The notes: generated by a model not told the origin, from the sequence alone. 8,102 bases of DNA from an uncultured Collinsella sp. (GCA_900757205.1 CAAENA010000062.1:1-8102), one strand, 5' to 3'; shown: positions 1-6,247, counted from the stretch's first letter. Numbers and translations: made by a program.

Positions 1-98
1 CAAGTGCTCAATAAAACCGCAGGTCAGCGCTGTGGCGATTCGGGGTGTGCTCGGCCTCCTGCAAAAAGTCTACTCACTTGGTTTTGGCTGCTAGAAGA

Positions 99-131
99 CC
101 GCCGTGAGGGAAGGCAACTTCCTCGCGGCGG
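99..131. terminator. GC-rich hairpin downstream of aguR
   Basis: Bases 99-109 pair with 121-131 (11 bp, one G-U). A one-base bulge and three more pairs then close a GCAA tetraloop at 114-117. The stem is strong, but neither side has a real T-tract (TTGGCGTTT follows on the plus strand, TCTTCT on the minus strand). It could end a plus-strand gene entering from the left or back up the aguR terminator. Bases 1-98 hold no gene I can support. Confidence 0.4.
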
Positions 132-142
132 TTGGCGTTTAC

Positions 143-188
143 CCAGATAAAACCTGCCAAAATAAACCTGTCCCTTTTTGGCAGGTTA
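143..188 (-). terminator. aguR terminator built on a GGGACAGG-core palindrome
   Basis: AACCTGCCAAAA at 151-162 is perfectly complementary to 176-187, giving a 12-bp stem with a 13-base loop. Read on the minus strand, the stem begins within the TAA stop codon of the regulator (186-188) and runs into TTTTAT, so it can work as an intrinsic terminator. The loop on the minus strand carries GGGACAGG, which also forms the core of the elements at 7617-7649 and 7971-8003. The hairpin therefore appears to be a member of a dispersed palindrome family. The termination role is inferred from shape only. Confidence 0.55.
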
Positions 189-1151
189 TCGCTTCCAAAA
201 GTGGAGGATGAGCGTCGTGCGGTTTTGCTGTTCGGTTTTGACCAGGATGTTGTGGATGTGGGTCTTGACGGTGCCCACGGCAAGGAATAGCTCGTCAGCG
301 ATCTCTTGGTTCGATTTGCCCAGTACGACCAGACGCATAACTTCGGTCTCACGGTTGGAGAGCTTGTAGGCGTTGCGATAGAAGGGCATCTGCTCTTCGA
401 TGTGTCGATCAAGATCGCTGACGTTCTTTTCCTCGGGCGCCTCCTGCATGCGAATCGAAAGCACGTGATAGGCATAGATGATCAGCAGAATCGCAAAGTA
501 GCACGCAAAGATGTTCTCGCTAAAGTTGCGCTCGGACAGGTACAGCTGCAGCCAAGAGGGTGCCAGGCTCATGGGAACAACAAGGATGTTGTAGAAATCC
601 TCGGCAACGATGCAACCGACCAGAATAGCGCCGATAATCAGGTGCTTTTGTTGGTTGTTGACACGTGCCTTCAGCTCGACTTGTGTGCTCTTGCGTGCCG
701 TCCAAAAGATATATAGCCCCACGAAAACAAGGAATACCTGACGCATCGTGTAGTAGAGCCATTGATGAATGGGGCCGTAGGGGACAGCGACGATAATCAG
801 CAGCTCGCTCAGCAAGAACGTTGCGACGGGAATGACAAACTGCTTTTTTGAATGCTTGTCGAGCAAATCCATGGCAATGAGCCAAATAAAAGCCTGCGAA
901 GCGGTCGCCACAAAGGTCCGCAACACAGGCATGGTAATTGAGTAATAGTCGCTGGCTGGAAAACTCTGGTTTTGCAGCGTGTATTCAAAAAAGAAAATCT
1001 CGGTCATCTCGATGGCATAGCAGATAAATACGCCGCTGCCATAGATAAAGAAGCGTCGACGAGATGAGGCATAGGCGGCAAGCGAGAGCACCGCCGTCAC
1101 AATACAGATCACGAGTATCGCTAGGGTATAGAAGAACATCAGGGTGTTCAT
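186..1151 (-). CDS. aguR: Membrane-anchored LuxR-family regulator, AguR-like
   Basis: A 321-residue one-component regulator. The first ~233 residues form about seven hydrophobic segments (roughly 4-28, 35-57, 72-98, 103-125, 131-152, 169-193, 212-233). A charged linker (~235-262) leads to a C-terminal LuxR/GerE helix-turn-helix (263-320) with the usual LSNRETEV start and a TVKTHIHNIL recognition helix (294-303). In Lactococcus and Enterococcus the agmatine operon is activated by a transmembrane LuxR-type protein, AguR, that responds to agmatine. The same architecture and divergent placement before ptcA support that role here, though the ligand is inferred. The frame stays open to a TTG at 1220, but that codon lies in the -35 box of the best promoter (1191-1220), so I chose the ATG at 1151, which begins the first membrane helix. 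The ATG at 1166 is the alternative; neither has a strong Shine-Dalgarno. Codon use is less biased than in the enzymes, consistent with low expression. Confidence 0.85.
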   Translation of the reverse strand: MNTLMFFYTLAILVICIVTAVLSLAAYASSRRRFFIYGSGVFICYAIEMTEIFFFEYTLQNQSFPASDYYSITMPVLRTFVATASQAFIWLIAMDLLDKHSKKQFVIPVATFLLSELLIIVAVPYGPIHQWLYYTMRQVFLVFVGLYIFWTARKSTQVELKARVNNQQKHLIIGAILVGCIVAEDFYNILVVPMSLAPSWLQLYLSERNFSENIFACYFAILLIIYAYHVLSIRMQEAPEEKNVSDLDRHIEEQMPFYRNAYKLSNRETEVMRLVVLGKSNQEIADELFLAVGTVKTHIHNILVKTEQQNRTTLILHFWKR

Positions 1152-1190
1152 CTGCCACCGTCCCATCTCATTTATTCTATGGCCGAGCTC

Positions 1191-1220
1191 TGTATACCTT
1201 GTGGGATATAGACGTCTCAA
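1191..1220 (-). promoter_or_regulatory. Sigma-70-type promoter for aguR
   Basis: On the minus strand TTGAGA (1220-1215) and TATACA (1196-1191) are separated by 18 bases. They match the -35 and -10 consensus at five and four of six positions. Transcription would start near 1184, giving a leader of about 30 bases to the ATG at 1151. This excludes the TTG at 1220 as the start codon. Found by inspection only. Confidence 0.5.
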
Positions 1221-1268
1221 CCCTTCGTTTCATTGCGGATTAGGCGCCAAGATACAGCATAGCCGTAT

Positions 1269-1377
1269 ACCGTTCGCGGTTCTAGATGGTAAACCCCCTG
1301 TAAACTCTTGACCTGCGGGTTTATATTGGTTTAGAGGGGGTGTAACTCCGTGAACGGTCTTTAATCCCGAATAAACT
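1269..1377 (+). promoter_or_regulatory. ptcA promoter region with large imperfect dyad
   Basis: Two nested inverted repeats lie here. Bases 1290-1305 match the reverse complement of 1329-1344 at 14 of 16 positions (CCCCCT/AGGGGG centre). Bases 1269-1279 match the reverse complement of 1349-1359 at 10 of 11. The dyad centres are near 1317 and 1314. Candidate promoter elements are TTGACC (1308-1313), TATATT (1322-1327) and TAAACT (1372-1377); none forms a perfect pair, as expected for an activator-dependent promoter. The dyad is the best candidate for an AguR-type operator, but no consensus was used. The rest of the 1152-1481 gap shows nothing else clear. Confidence 0.45.
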
Positions 1378-1481
1378 AGGTAAAAATTGCATACGGGTGA
1401 ATGATGGTCTTGTCAACACGAGGCGTGATGTTCGAGCGCCTCATAGTAATAGTCGGCAAGACCGGCGGAAAGGAAATCGAC

Positions 1482-2555
1482 ATGGCACTGCCTAAGGATT
1501 TCATCGACACCAACGACTTCACCAAAGAGCAGATCCTGGCTATTGAGGATCTTGGCCTGGCAATGAAGAAGGCCATCAAGGTTGACGGTTATTATCCGCA
1601 CCTGCTCCGCAACAAGAGCCTTGGCATGATCTTCCAGCAGGTCTCCACCCGCACTCGTCTTTCCTTCGAGACCGCTATGACCGACCTCGGCGGCCATGCT
1701 CAGTTCTATGGCCCTGGCACCATCCAGCTCGGCGGTCACGAGTCCCTGGGCGACACCGCTCGCGTTATGGGCTCGCTGCTCGACATCATGATGGCTCGCG
1801 TTGACCGTCACAAGGACGTCGTCGGCCTCGCCGAGGGCTCCGCTGTGCCCGTCATCAACGGCATGTCCGAGTTCAACCATCCCACGCAGGAGATGGGCGA
1901 CCTCATGACCATGCTCGAGAACCTCCCCGAGGGCAAGAAGATCGAGGACTGCACCCTGGCCTTCATCGGCGACGCCACCCAGGTCTGCGTCTCCCTCATG
2001 TTCATCGCCTCCAAGGTCGGCATGAAGTTTGTCCAGTTTGGACCTAAGGGCCACCAGATCCCCGACGGCGGCCTGCACGTTGGCACCGTCGAGGAGCGCG
2101 CCGAGTTCGGCAAGCAGATGATGGCCATCGCCGAGGAGAACTGCAAGGTCTCCGGTGGCTCCATCGTCATCTCCGACGACATCGAGTGCATCAAGGGCGC
2201 CGACTTCATCTACACCGACGTGTGGTATGGCCTGTACGACGAGGAGGTCTCGGGCGAGAACTACATGGACGTGTTCTATCCCAAGTATCAGGTCACCATG
2301 GACATGATGAACTTTGCCGGCCCCAACTCCAAGTTCATGCACTGCCTGCCGGCCACCCGCAACGAGGAGGTCGTCGACGAGGTCATGGACGATCCCGAGC
2401 GCTCCCTGTGCTGGGTCGAGGCCGAGAACCGCAAGCACTCCATCCGTGCTCTCCTCGCTGCCCTGGGCAAGCGCACCCCGCTCAACGACGAGGGTGTCGA
2501 GTACTCCGCCAAGGCCGAACTTCACGCCGCTCTCGAGGCTCTCGAGCAGCTCTAA
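1482..2555 (+). CDS. ptcA: Putrescine carbamoyltransferase
   Basis: Transfers the carbamoyl group between N-carbamoylputrescine and phosphate; in agmatine catabolism it runs towards putrescine plus carbamoyl phosphate in the cytoplasm. The 357-residue protein has the carbamoyl-phosphate loop STRTR (55-59) followed by LSFE, the HPTQ motif (133-136) and HCLP (287-290) with ATR after it. TDVWYGLYDEE (245-255) stands where ornithine carbamoyltransferases carry the SMG loop. That YGLY motif is typical of putrescine-specific enzymes (PTC, also called AguB), which is why I choose putrescine over ornithine. The C-terminal tail (~330-357) is probably the helix that stabilises the trimer. The frame opens at 1401, but the ATG at 1482 has GGAAAGGA upstream with normal spacing and fits the family N-terminus. 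Strong C-ending codon bias suggests high expression. First gene of the inferred plus-strand operon, 132 bases before the permease. Confidence 0.93.
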   Translation: MALPKDFIDTNDFTKEQILAIEDLGLAMKKAIKVDGYYPHLLRNKSLGMIFQQVSTRTRLSFETAMTDLGGHAQFYGPGTIQLGGHESLGDTARVMGSLLDIMMARVDRHKDVVGLAEGSAVPVINGMSEFNHPTQEMGDLMTMLENLPEGKKIEDCTLAFIGDATQVCVSLMFIASKVGMKFVQFGPKGHQIPDGGLHVGTVEERAEFGKQMMAIAEENCKVSGGSIVISDDIECIKGADFIYTDVWYGLYDEEVSGENYMDVFYPKYQVTMDMMNFAGPNSKFMHCLPATRNEEVVDEVMDDPERSLCWVEAENRKHSIRALLAALGKRTPLNDEGVEYSAKAELHAALEALEQL

Positions 2556-2581
2556 GCCTTAAGCCTGCTAAACGCACGTTT

Positions 2582-2656
2582 GCGGGCGGCGGATGCTCGT
2601 CTCCTGTCGCCCGCTCACCGAGGCTCAGGCAATTGCCTTAGTACCTTGGGCCTCGG
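2582..2656 (+). other. Two hairpins between ptcA and permease
   Basis: GCGGGCG (2582-2588) pairs with CGCCCGC (2608-2614) across a 19-base loop. Next, CCGAGGC (2618-2624) pairs with GCCTCGG (2650-2656) around a perfect 12-bp palindrome AGGCAATTGCCT (2627-2638). Neither has a T-tract, so they look like mRNA processing, stability or partial attenuation structures rather than terminators. No function is shown by the sequence. Confidence 0.4.
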
Positions 2657-2687
2657 ATCTGTCCAAGACTGAGCGAAGGAGCTCATC

Positions 2688-4127
2688 ATGAGCGACGGAA
2701 AGAAAAAGCTTTCCTTTTTGACGGTCATTTCGACCATCATCTGCGTCGTCTTCGTTTGCGAGGCCGCCGCTCCTGCTGCTGCCATTGGCAACCAGCAGTT
2801 CTTCTGGTGGATCTTCCTGATCCTGACCTTCCTGCTCCCTTATGGCATGGTTGTTGCCGAGCTCGGTACCACCTATGACGGCGAGGGCGGCATTTACGAC
2901 TGGGTACGCGATGGCCTGGGCGACAAATGGGGCGCCCGCATCTCGTATTACTACTGGGTCAACTACCCGCTGTGGATCGCCTCGCTGGCTACCATGTTCC
3001 CTGACATTTTGGGCATGGTCTTTGGCGTCGAGTTCAACTTGATCGCCAAGATGGGTATCGATCTTGCCTTTGTGTGGATCGTCTACCTCATGGGCCGCTC
3101 CAAGGCGGCCGACTCCGAGTGGGTCCTTAACGGTGGCGCCATCATCAAGGTCGCCGTCGCCGTTATCGTTGGCGCTTTGGGCATTTGGTATGCCATGGAG
3201 AACGGTTTTGCGAACGACATGTCCGCTGCCACCTTCCTGCCCGAGCTCACCAACACCAACGCTCTCGGCTACCTGTCGATCATCATCTTTAACTTCATGG
3301 GCTTCGAGGTCATCTGCACCATGACCGACGACATGGCCGATCCCGCTCGCGATATCCCCAAGGCTATCATCGTCGGTGGCCTGTCCATCGCCGTGATCTA
3401 CCTGTTCGCTGGCTTTGGCATCGGCGCTGCTGTGCCGGCCGATTCCATCGACCCCGACTATGGCATGATTGTCGCAGTCCAGACCATGGTGGGCGACTCC
3501 ATGATCTTTAAGGTCATCTGCATCGCCTTCCTGATCACCCTGTTCGCCAACATGGCCGCCTGGTCCTTCGGCGTCAACTCCGTCGCCCGCTACGCTGCCG
3601 AGCACGGCAACATGCCCAAGGTCTTCGCCTCGATGATTTCGGATGACGACATGCCCAACGGCGCCAACCTGGTCAACGCCGTCGTTGCCTCCCTGGTGCT
3701 GTGCCTGCAGCTCGTTCCCATCGACGCCATCTCCAACGGCGTCTTCTGGATGCTCTTCGGCACCTCCGTCGTCTTCCTGCTGCTGACCTACATCCCGATG
3801 TTCCCGGCGTTCCTCAACCTTCGCAAGAACGACCCCGACCGCGAGCGCATCTTCACGTTCCCGTTTAAGGGTGCCATGATGAAGGTCATGCTGGCCATCC
3901 CCTGCATCGAGCTGATCCTGGCCATCGTTGCAACGCTGGTTCCGTTCTCCGTCGATGAAATTGGCGACAAGGTCCCGATGATTGTTATCTTCATCGTGCT
4001 TGTGCTCATCGGCGAGATCGTCCGCGTCGTCAGCGCCAAGGGCCGCGAGACCGAGTACAAGGGCCTCACTCCCGAGCTGGCAGCTCAGCGTCTCGCTGAG
4101 GAGGCCGCCGAGGCCGAGGAGAACTAG
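2688..4127 (+). CDS. aguD: APC-family permease, probable agmatine/putrescine antiporter
   Basis: Predicted inner-membrane amino acid/polyamine permease of 479 residues with about twelve hydrophobic segments. The first (~8-30) ends in EAAAPAAAIGN, and the second leads into the motif ELGTTYDGEGGIYDWV (~58-73). Further helices include ~198-216 (FNFMGFEV), 228-252, 272-298 and 350-374. The protein ends in a charged, Glu/Ala-rich cytoplasmic tail. Its place between ptcA and aguA is that of AguD, the agmatine:putrescine exchanger of lactic acid bacteria, and exchange would remove the end product without energy cost. Substrate is inferred from context; the same family includes other amino acid and polyamine exchangers. 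The start is set by GAAGGAG seven bases before the ATG. It is clearly paralogous to the permease at 6248-7657: 50 of the first 68 aligned residues are identical by hand count. Confidence 0.85.
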   Translation: MSDGKKKLSFLTVISTIICVVFVCEAAAPAAAIGNQQFFWWIFLILTFLLPYGMVVAELGTTYDGEGGIYDWVRDGLGDKWGARISYYYWVNYPLWIASLATMFPDILGMVFGVEFNLIAKMGIDLAFVWIVYLMGRSKAADSEWVLNGGAIIKVAVAVIVGALGIWYAMENGFANDMSAATFLPELTNTNALGYLSIIIFNFMGFEVICTMTDDMADPARDIPKAIIVGGLSIAVIYLFAGFGIGAAVPADSIDPDYGMIVAVQTMVGDSMIFKVICIAFLITLFANMAAWSFGVNSVARYAAEHGNMPKVFASMISDDDMPNGANLVNAVVASLVLCLQLVPIDAISNGVFWMLFGTSVVFLLLTYIPMFPAFLNLRKNDPDRERIFTFPFKGAMMKVMLAIPCIELILAIVATLVPFSVDEIGDKVPMIVIFIVLVLIGEIVRVVSAKGRETEYKGLTPELAAQRLAEEAAEAEEN

Positions 4128-4155
4128 AGCACCCGGTTCTGGGGCTCCAACCCTC

Positions 4156-4178
4156 CTCGCGTACCAAAGTACGCTTCG
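4156..4178 (+). repeat. 23-base repeat with GCGTAC-CAAA-GTACGC tip, copy 1
   Basis: This stretch is identical to 5747-5769. Its centre is a perfect 6-bp stem, GCGTAC/GTACGC, closed by CAAA. It starts 29 bases after the permease stop codon. Outside the 23 bases the flanks of the two copies differ, although here too CCC (4151-4153) and GGG (4181-4183) can extend the stem. Probably the tip of an intergenic hairpin repeat; function unknown. Confidence 0.65.
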
Positions 4179-4184
4179 TCGGGC

Positions 4185-4241
4185 TTGTCGCTCCCGACTC
4201 CAGGCACTCTAGCCTCTTCGAGGGCGTGCCCAAAGCGACAA
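4185..4241 (+). other. Nested hairpin after the first permease
   Basis: Three nested arms are perfect: TTGTCGCT (4185-4192) with AGCGACAA (4234-4241), GGCAC (4203-4207) with GTGCC (4226-4230), and CCTC (4213-4216) with GAGG (4220-4223) around TTC. Only ATTT follows, so termination would be weak. It may limit read-through into aguA or protect the upstream mRNA. Confidence 0.45.
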
Positions 4242-4495
4242 ATTTGCTCACTATTTCCTGGGGCGGGTGCGAGCGATAGCTCCGGTAACCACCGCCCACC
4301 CCAATCTCTCTTCCGTATCCTTCGTGCGTTCTGTCTCCGCGCACCGGGTTACGTCGTCGCTTGCCGGTGCGACTCCGTGAAAACCGGCGCCGGGCGCCCC
4401 GACCTTTGCCGGGGAACGGGCGCCTACAATCTCTTGGTTTTAGGCTGCGGGTAACCCGCCCGCGGCAAACGATCGTTCGATTTGGAGGAAATCTT
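4242..4495 (+). promoter_or_regulatory. Structured leader of aguA with possible own promoter
   Basis: No protein gene is supported here. Visible structures are GCACCGG (4341-4347) with CCGGTGC (4364-4370), GGCG-CCCCG (4393-4401) with CGGGG (4410-4414) and CGCC (4421-4424), GCGGG-TAA-CCCGC (4447-4459), and the palindrome AACGATCGTT (4468-4477). TACAAT (4425-4430) is a good -10 box 66 bases before the aguA start, but it lacks a clear -35, so any internal promoter may need an activator. I matched it to no known riboswitch class. Confidence 0.35.
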
Positions 4496-5701
4496 ATGCG
4501 TACGATCACCGAGTCCGAGTCCACCCCCAAGGCCGACGGCTTCTTCATGCCCGCCGAGTTCGCCCCGCAGGATCGCGTGTGGATGGGCTGGCCCCACCGC
4601 ACCGACACCTGGGCCCACGGCGCCAAGCCTGCTCAGAAGCAGTATGCCGCCATCGCCCGCGCCATCTCCGAGTTCACCCCGGTCTATATGTGCGCCAACC
4701 AGGTCGACTATGCCAACTGCAAGGCCGTCTTCGAGAACGACGAGAACGTCACCGTCATCGAGATGACCACCGACGACGCCTGGTTCCGCGACACCGCCGC
4801 CACCTACGTCATCAACGGCAAGGGCGAGAAGCGCGCCAACCACTGGCACTTCAACGCCTACGGCGGCCTCGTCGACGGCCTCTATTTCCCGTGGGACAAG
4901 GACGAGCAGATCGCCCTTAAGATGGCTGAGCTCTCCGGCTGCCGTCGCTATCGTCCCGATGACATGATCCTCGAGGGCGGCTCCATCACCGTCGACGGCG
5001 AGGGCACCCTTGTCGTTACCGACCAGTGCCTCCTGTCCCCCGGCCGCACCTGCTCTGCGGTGCTCGAGGAGGAAGAGGATCCCGAGTCCATCTGGCCCAA
5101 GTACCACAAGAAGTTTGAGCCCTGGAGCGAGGAACTCCGCGCCTACATGGATGAGCACCTCAAGGATTACCTGGGTGTCGAGAAGGTCATCTGGGTCAAG
5201 GAGGGCATCGACCCCGAGGAGACCAACGGCCACATCGACGACGTCGCCACGTTCATCGCCCCGGGCGTCATGGCCTGCATCTGGACCGACGATCCCGAGT
5301 ATCCGTTCTACGAGCAGTGCCACGCTGCCTACGAGACCCTCTCCAACGCCGTTGACGCCAAGGGCCGCAAGATGAAGGTCTACAAGCTCTGCATGCCCGT
5401 GAACCCGCTGTTCATGGACCAGGCCTCCTGCGACACCATCGACGCCGACGAGAACGCCGAGCCGCGCGTCCCCGACGAGCCGCTGATCGCGTCCTACATG
5501 AACTACCTGGTCACCAACCACGGCGTCATCGTCCCGCAGTACGGCGACGAGAACGACCAGCTGGCCGTCGACACGCTCCAGAAGATCTATGACGAGGTCT
5601 GGGGCGAGGGCGTCTACAAGTGCGTCGGCGTCCAGTCCGAGCAGGTCGTCTTCGGCGGCGGCAACATCCACTGCATCACCCAGCAGGAGCCGTCCGCTTA
5701 A
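4496..5701 (+). CDS. aguA: Agmatine deiminase
   Basis: Hydrolyses agmatine to N-carbamoylputrescine and ammonia in the cytoplasm. It belongs to the peptidyl-arginine-deiminase (guanidino-group modifying) fold family. The 401-residue protein begins the core with MGWPHRTDTW (30-39) and has the DDAWFRD substrate loop (93-99), the EGGS segment (Glu160), NGHIDD with catalytic His246 and Asp248, and the terminal GGGNIHC motif with nucleophile Cys393. All expected catalytic residues are present. It is about 30 residues longer than usual (~370). The excess sits near 186-218, an acidic and aromatic stretch after CLLSPGR, where typical AguA proteins have a short NPHL-type loop. The frame is open back to 4361, but the ATG at 4496 has GGAGG seven bases upstream. 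Very strong C-ending codon bias suggests high expression. Product feeds PtcA. Confidence 0.93.
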   Translation: MRTITESESTPKADGFFMPAEFAPQDRVWMGWPHRTDTWAHGAKPAQKQYAAIARAISEFTPVYMCANQVDYANCKAVFENDENVTVIEMTTDDAWFRDTAATYVINGKGEKRANHWHFNAYGGLVDGLYFPWDKDEQIALKMAELSGCRRYRPDDMILEGGSITVDGEGTLVVTDQCLLSPGRTCSAVLEEEEDPESIWPKYHKKFEPWSEELRAYMDEHLKDYLGVEKVIWVKEGIDPEETNGHIDDVATFIAPGVMACIWTDDPEYPFYEQCHAAYETLSNAVDAKGRKMKVYKLCMPVNPLFMDQASCDTIDADENAEPRVPDEPLIASYMNYLVTNHGVIVPQYGDENDQLAVDTLQKIYDEVWGEGVYKCVGVQSEQVVFGGGNIHCITQQEPSA

Positions 5702-5710
5702 TCGTCTGAC

Positions 5711-5803
5711 TTTCCGAGGCACCCCATCTCGCCGCTCAAACCGTCGCTCGCGTACCAAAGTACGCTTCGCTCCTCTTTCGCGGCGACCTGGGGCACCTCG
5801 AAA
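5711..5803 (+). repeat. Long hairpin repeat after aguA (GCGTAC tip, copy 2)
   Basis: Starting ten bases after the aguA stop, nearly the whole stretch folds on itself. CGAGG (5715-5719) pairs with 5796-5800, CCCCA (5722-5726) with 5789-5793, and TCGCCGC (5729-5735) with 5780-5786. The tip GCGTAC-CAAA-GTACGC (5750-5765) lies inside the 23 bases shared exactly with 4156-4178. The end is followed by AAAAC rather than T's, so it is not a classic intrinsic terminator. A dispersed intergenic hairpin (REP-like), perhaps stabilising the aguA mRNA 3' end. Confidence 0.65.
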
Positions 5804-5903
5804 ACCCAGCCGATCAATCGGACAGTCGATGAATCGCACCGTGACCATCTCGGGGCATTGATGGTCGGTTTATTCGATGTCTTGGTCGGTTGGGTTTTTC
5901 TTT

Positions 5904-5943
5904 GGGCACTCCGTTGCCTCCACTTCGGAGTGCCCTTTTCTTT
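5904..5943 (+). terminator. Strong intrinsic terminator
   Basis: GGGCACTCCG (5904-5913) pairs perfectly with CGGAGTGCCC (5926-5935), a 10-bp stem with a 12-base loop, followed directly by TTTTCTTT. It works on the plus strand only. It most likely ends the ptcA-permease-aguA transcript, some 200 bases after aguA, and insulates the second permease, which would then need its own promoter. Between 5804 and 5903 I see only a weak stem (GACCATC 5843-5849 with GATGGTC 5860-5866) and two copies of TGGTCGGTT (5862-5870, 5883-5891). Confidence 0.85.
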
Positions 5944-5951
5944 GATTGAGT

Positions 5952-6020
5952 ACGCGTCTGGCCTGGGATTTTTTGCGGGTTAGGCCAATTGTTCGCTTGA
6001 ATTTCCCAGGTCAGACGCGT
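5952..6020. repeat. 17-bp inverted repeat after the terminator
   Basis: ACGCGTCTGGCCTGGGA (5952-5968) is complementary to 6004-6020 at 16 of 17 positions (the exception is a G-U pair in plus-strand RNA). It encloses a 35-base AT-rich spacer. No T-tract follows on either strand. It could be the ends of a very small palindromic element, an operator, or the first stem of the second permease leader. I cannot choose between these. Confidence 0.5.
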
Positions 6021-6152
6021 CTTCAATTGCCGAAAGTTATCGGTCGTGAATGCGGCCGTTTTGATCGGAGTATCTATGTACCAGCGTATCGTTATCTACA
6101 CGCGCCTGTTCCGCGAGCGTTGGTCCAACAAATGCATCCTCTCCTCTCTCTG

Positions 6153-6228
6153 GGATGGCACCTGCACCGGTGACGCGGCCTGCAACCCTACCTTGGGCTG
6201 CGCCTTCGGTACAGATGCCATCCTTTTT
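6153..6228 (+). terminator. Leader terminator/attenuator before the second permease
   Basis: GGATGGCA (6153-6160) pairs with TGCCATCC (6216-6223). The stem continues after single mismatches with CTG/CAG (6162-6164 with 6212-6214) and ACCG/CGGT (6166-6169 with 6207-6210). TTTTT (6224-6228) follows at once. This is a terminator shape only 19 bases before the permease ATG, so it should act on leader RNA. CCCTAC (6186-6191), inside the loop, is also complementary to GTAGGG (6232-6237), the ribosome binding site. An alternative fold could thus mask the RBS. The regulatory role is inferred; no promoter for this leader was identified with confidence between 5944 and 6152. Confidence 0.5.
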
Positions 6229-6247
6229 GCTGTAGGGGGCGCGCGCC

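Noticed and set aside
1..94. C-terminus of a plus-strand gene entering from the left (frame open to TAG at 92-94)
   Set aside because: About 30 codons without a recognisable motif; the other frames are also open here, so there is no way to choose.
1152..1220. TTG start for aguR at 1220
   Set aside because: The codon lies in the -35 box of the best promoter, so it would not be transcribed from that promoter; the first membrane helix begins at the ATG at 1151.
1401..1481. N-terminal extension of ptcA
   Set aside because: The family N-terminus fits the ATG at 1482, which has a good Shine-Dalgarno; the extra 27 codons have no family match that I recognise.
1413..2525. Long minus-strand open frame across ptcA (also 4424-5848 across aguA and 2625-3605 across the permease)
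   Set aside because: These are antisense shadows caused by the strong C-ending codon bias. Their translations are low-complexity (Val, Gly, Asp, Leu rich), while the plus-strand frames carry clear catalytic motifs.
4341..4430. Cobalamin- or other riboswitch-like stretch before aguA (GCCGGTGCGACTCCG)
   Set aside because: It superficially resembles a cobalamin riboswitch segment, but the conserved B12-box could not be found and the downstream gene does not fit.
4361..4495. N-terminal extension of aguA in the same frame
   Set aside because: The frame is open, but the segment is Arg/Pro-rich, lacks a ribosome binding site, and the ATG at 4496 has GGAGG at ideal spacing.
5861..5983. 40-codon hydrophobic ORF (start 5861)
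   Set aside because: It has no ribosome binding site and reads straight through the strong terminator at 5904-5943.
6151..6166. T-box-like motif TGGCACC in the second permease leader
   Set aside because: Only seven bases match the T-box; the following GCG and the conserved Stem I features could not be identified, so a T-box riboswitch cannot be claimed.
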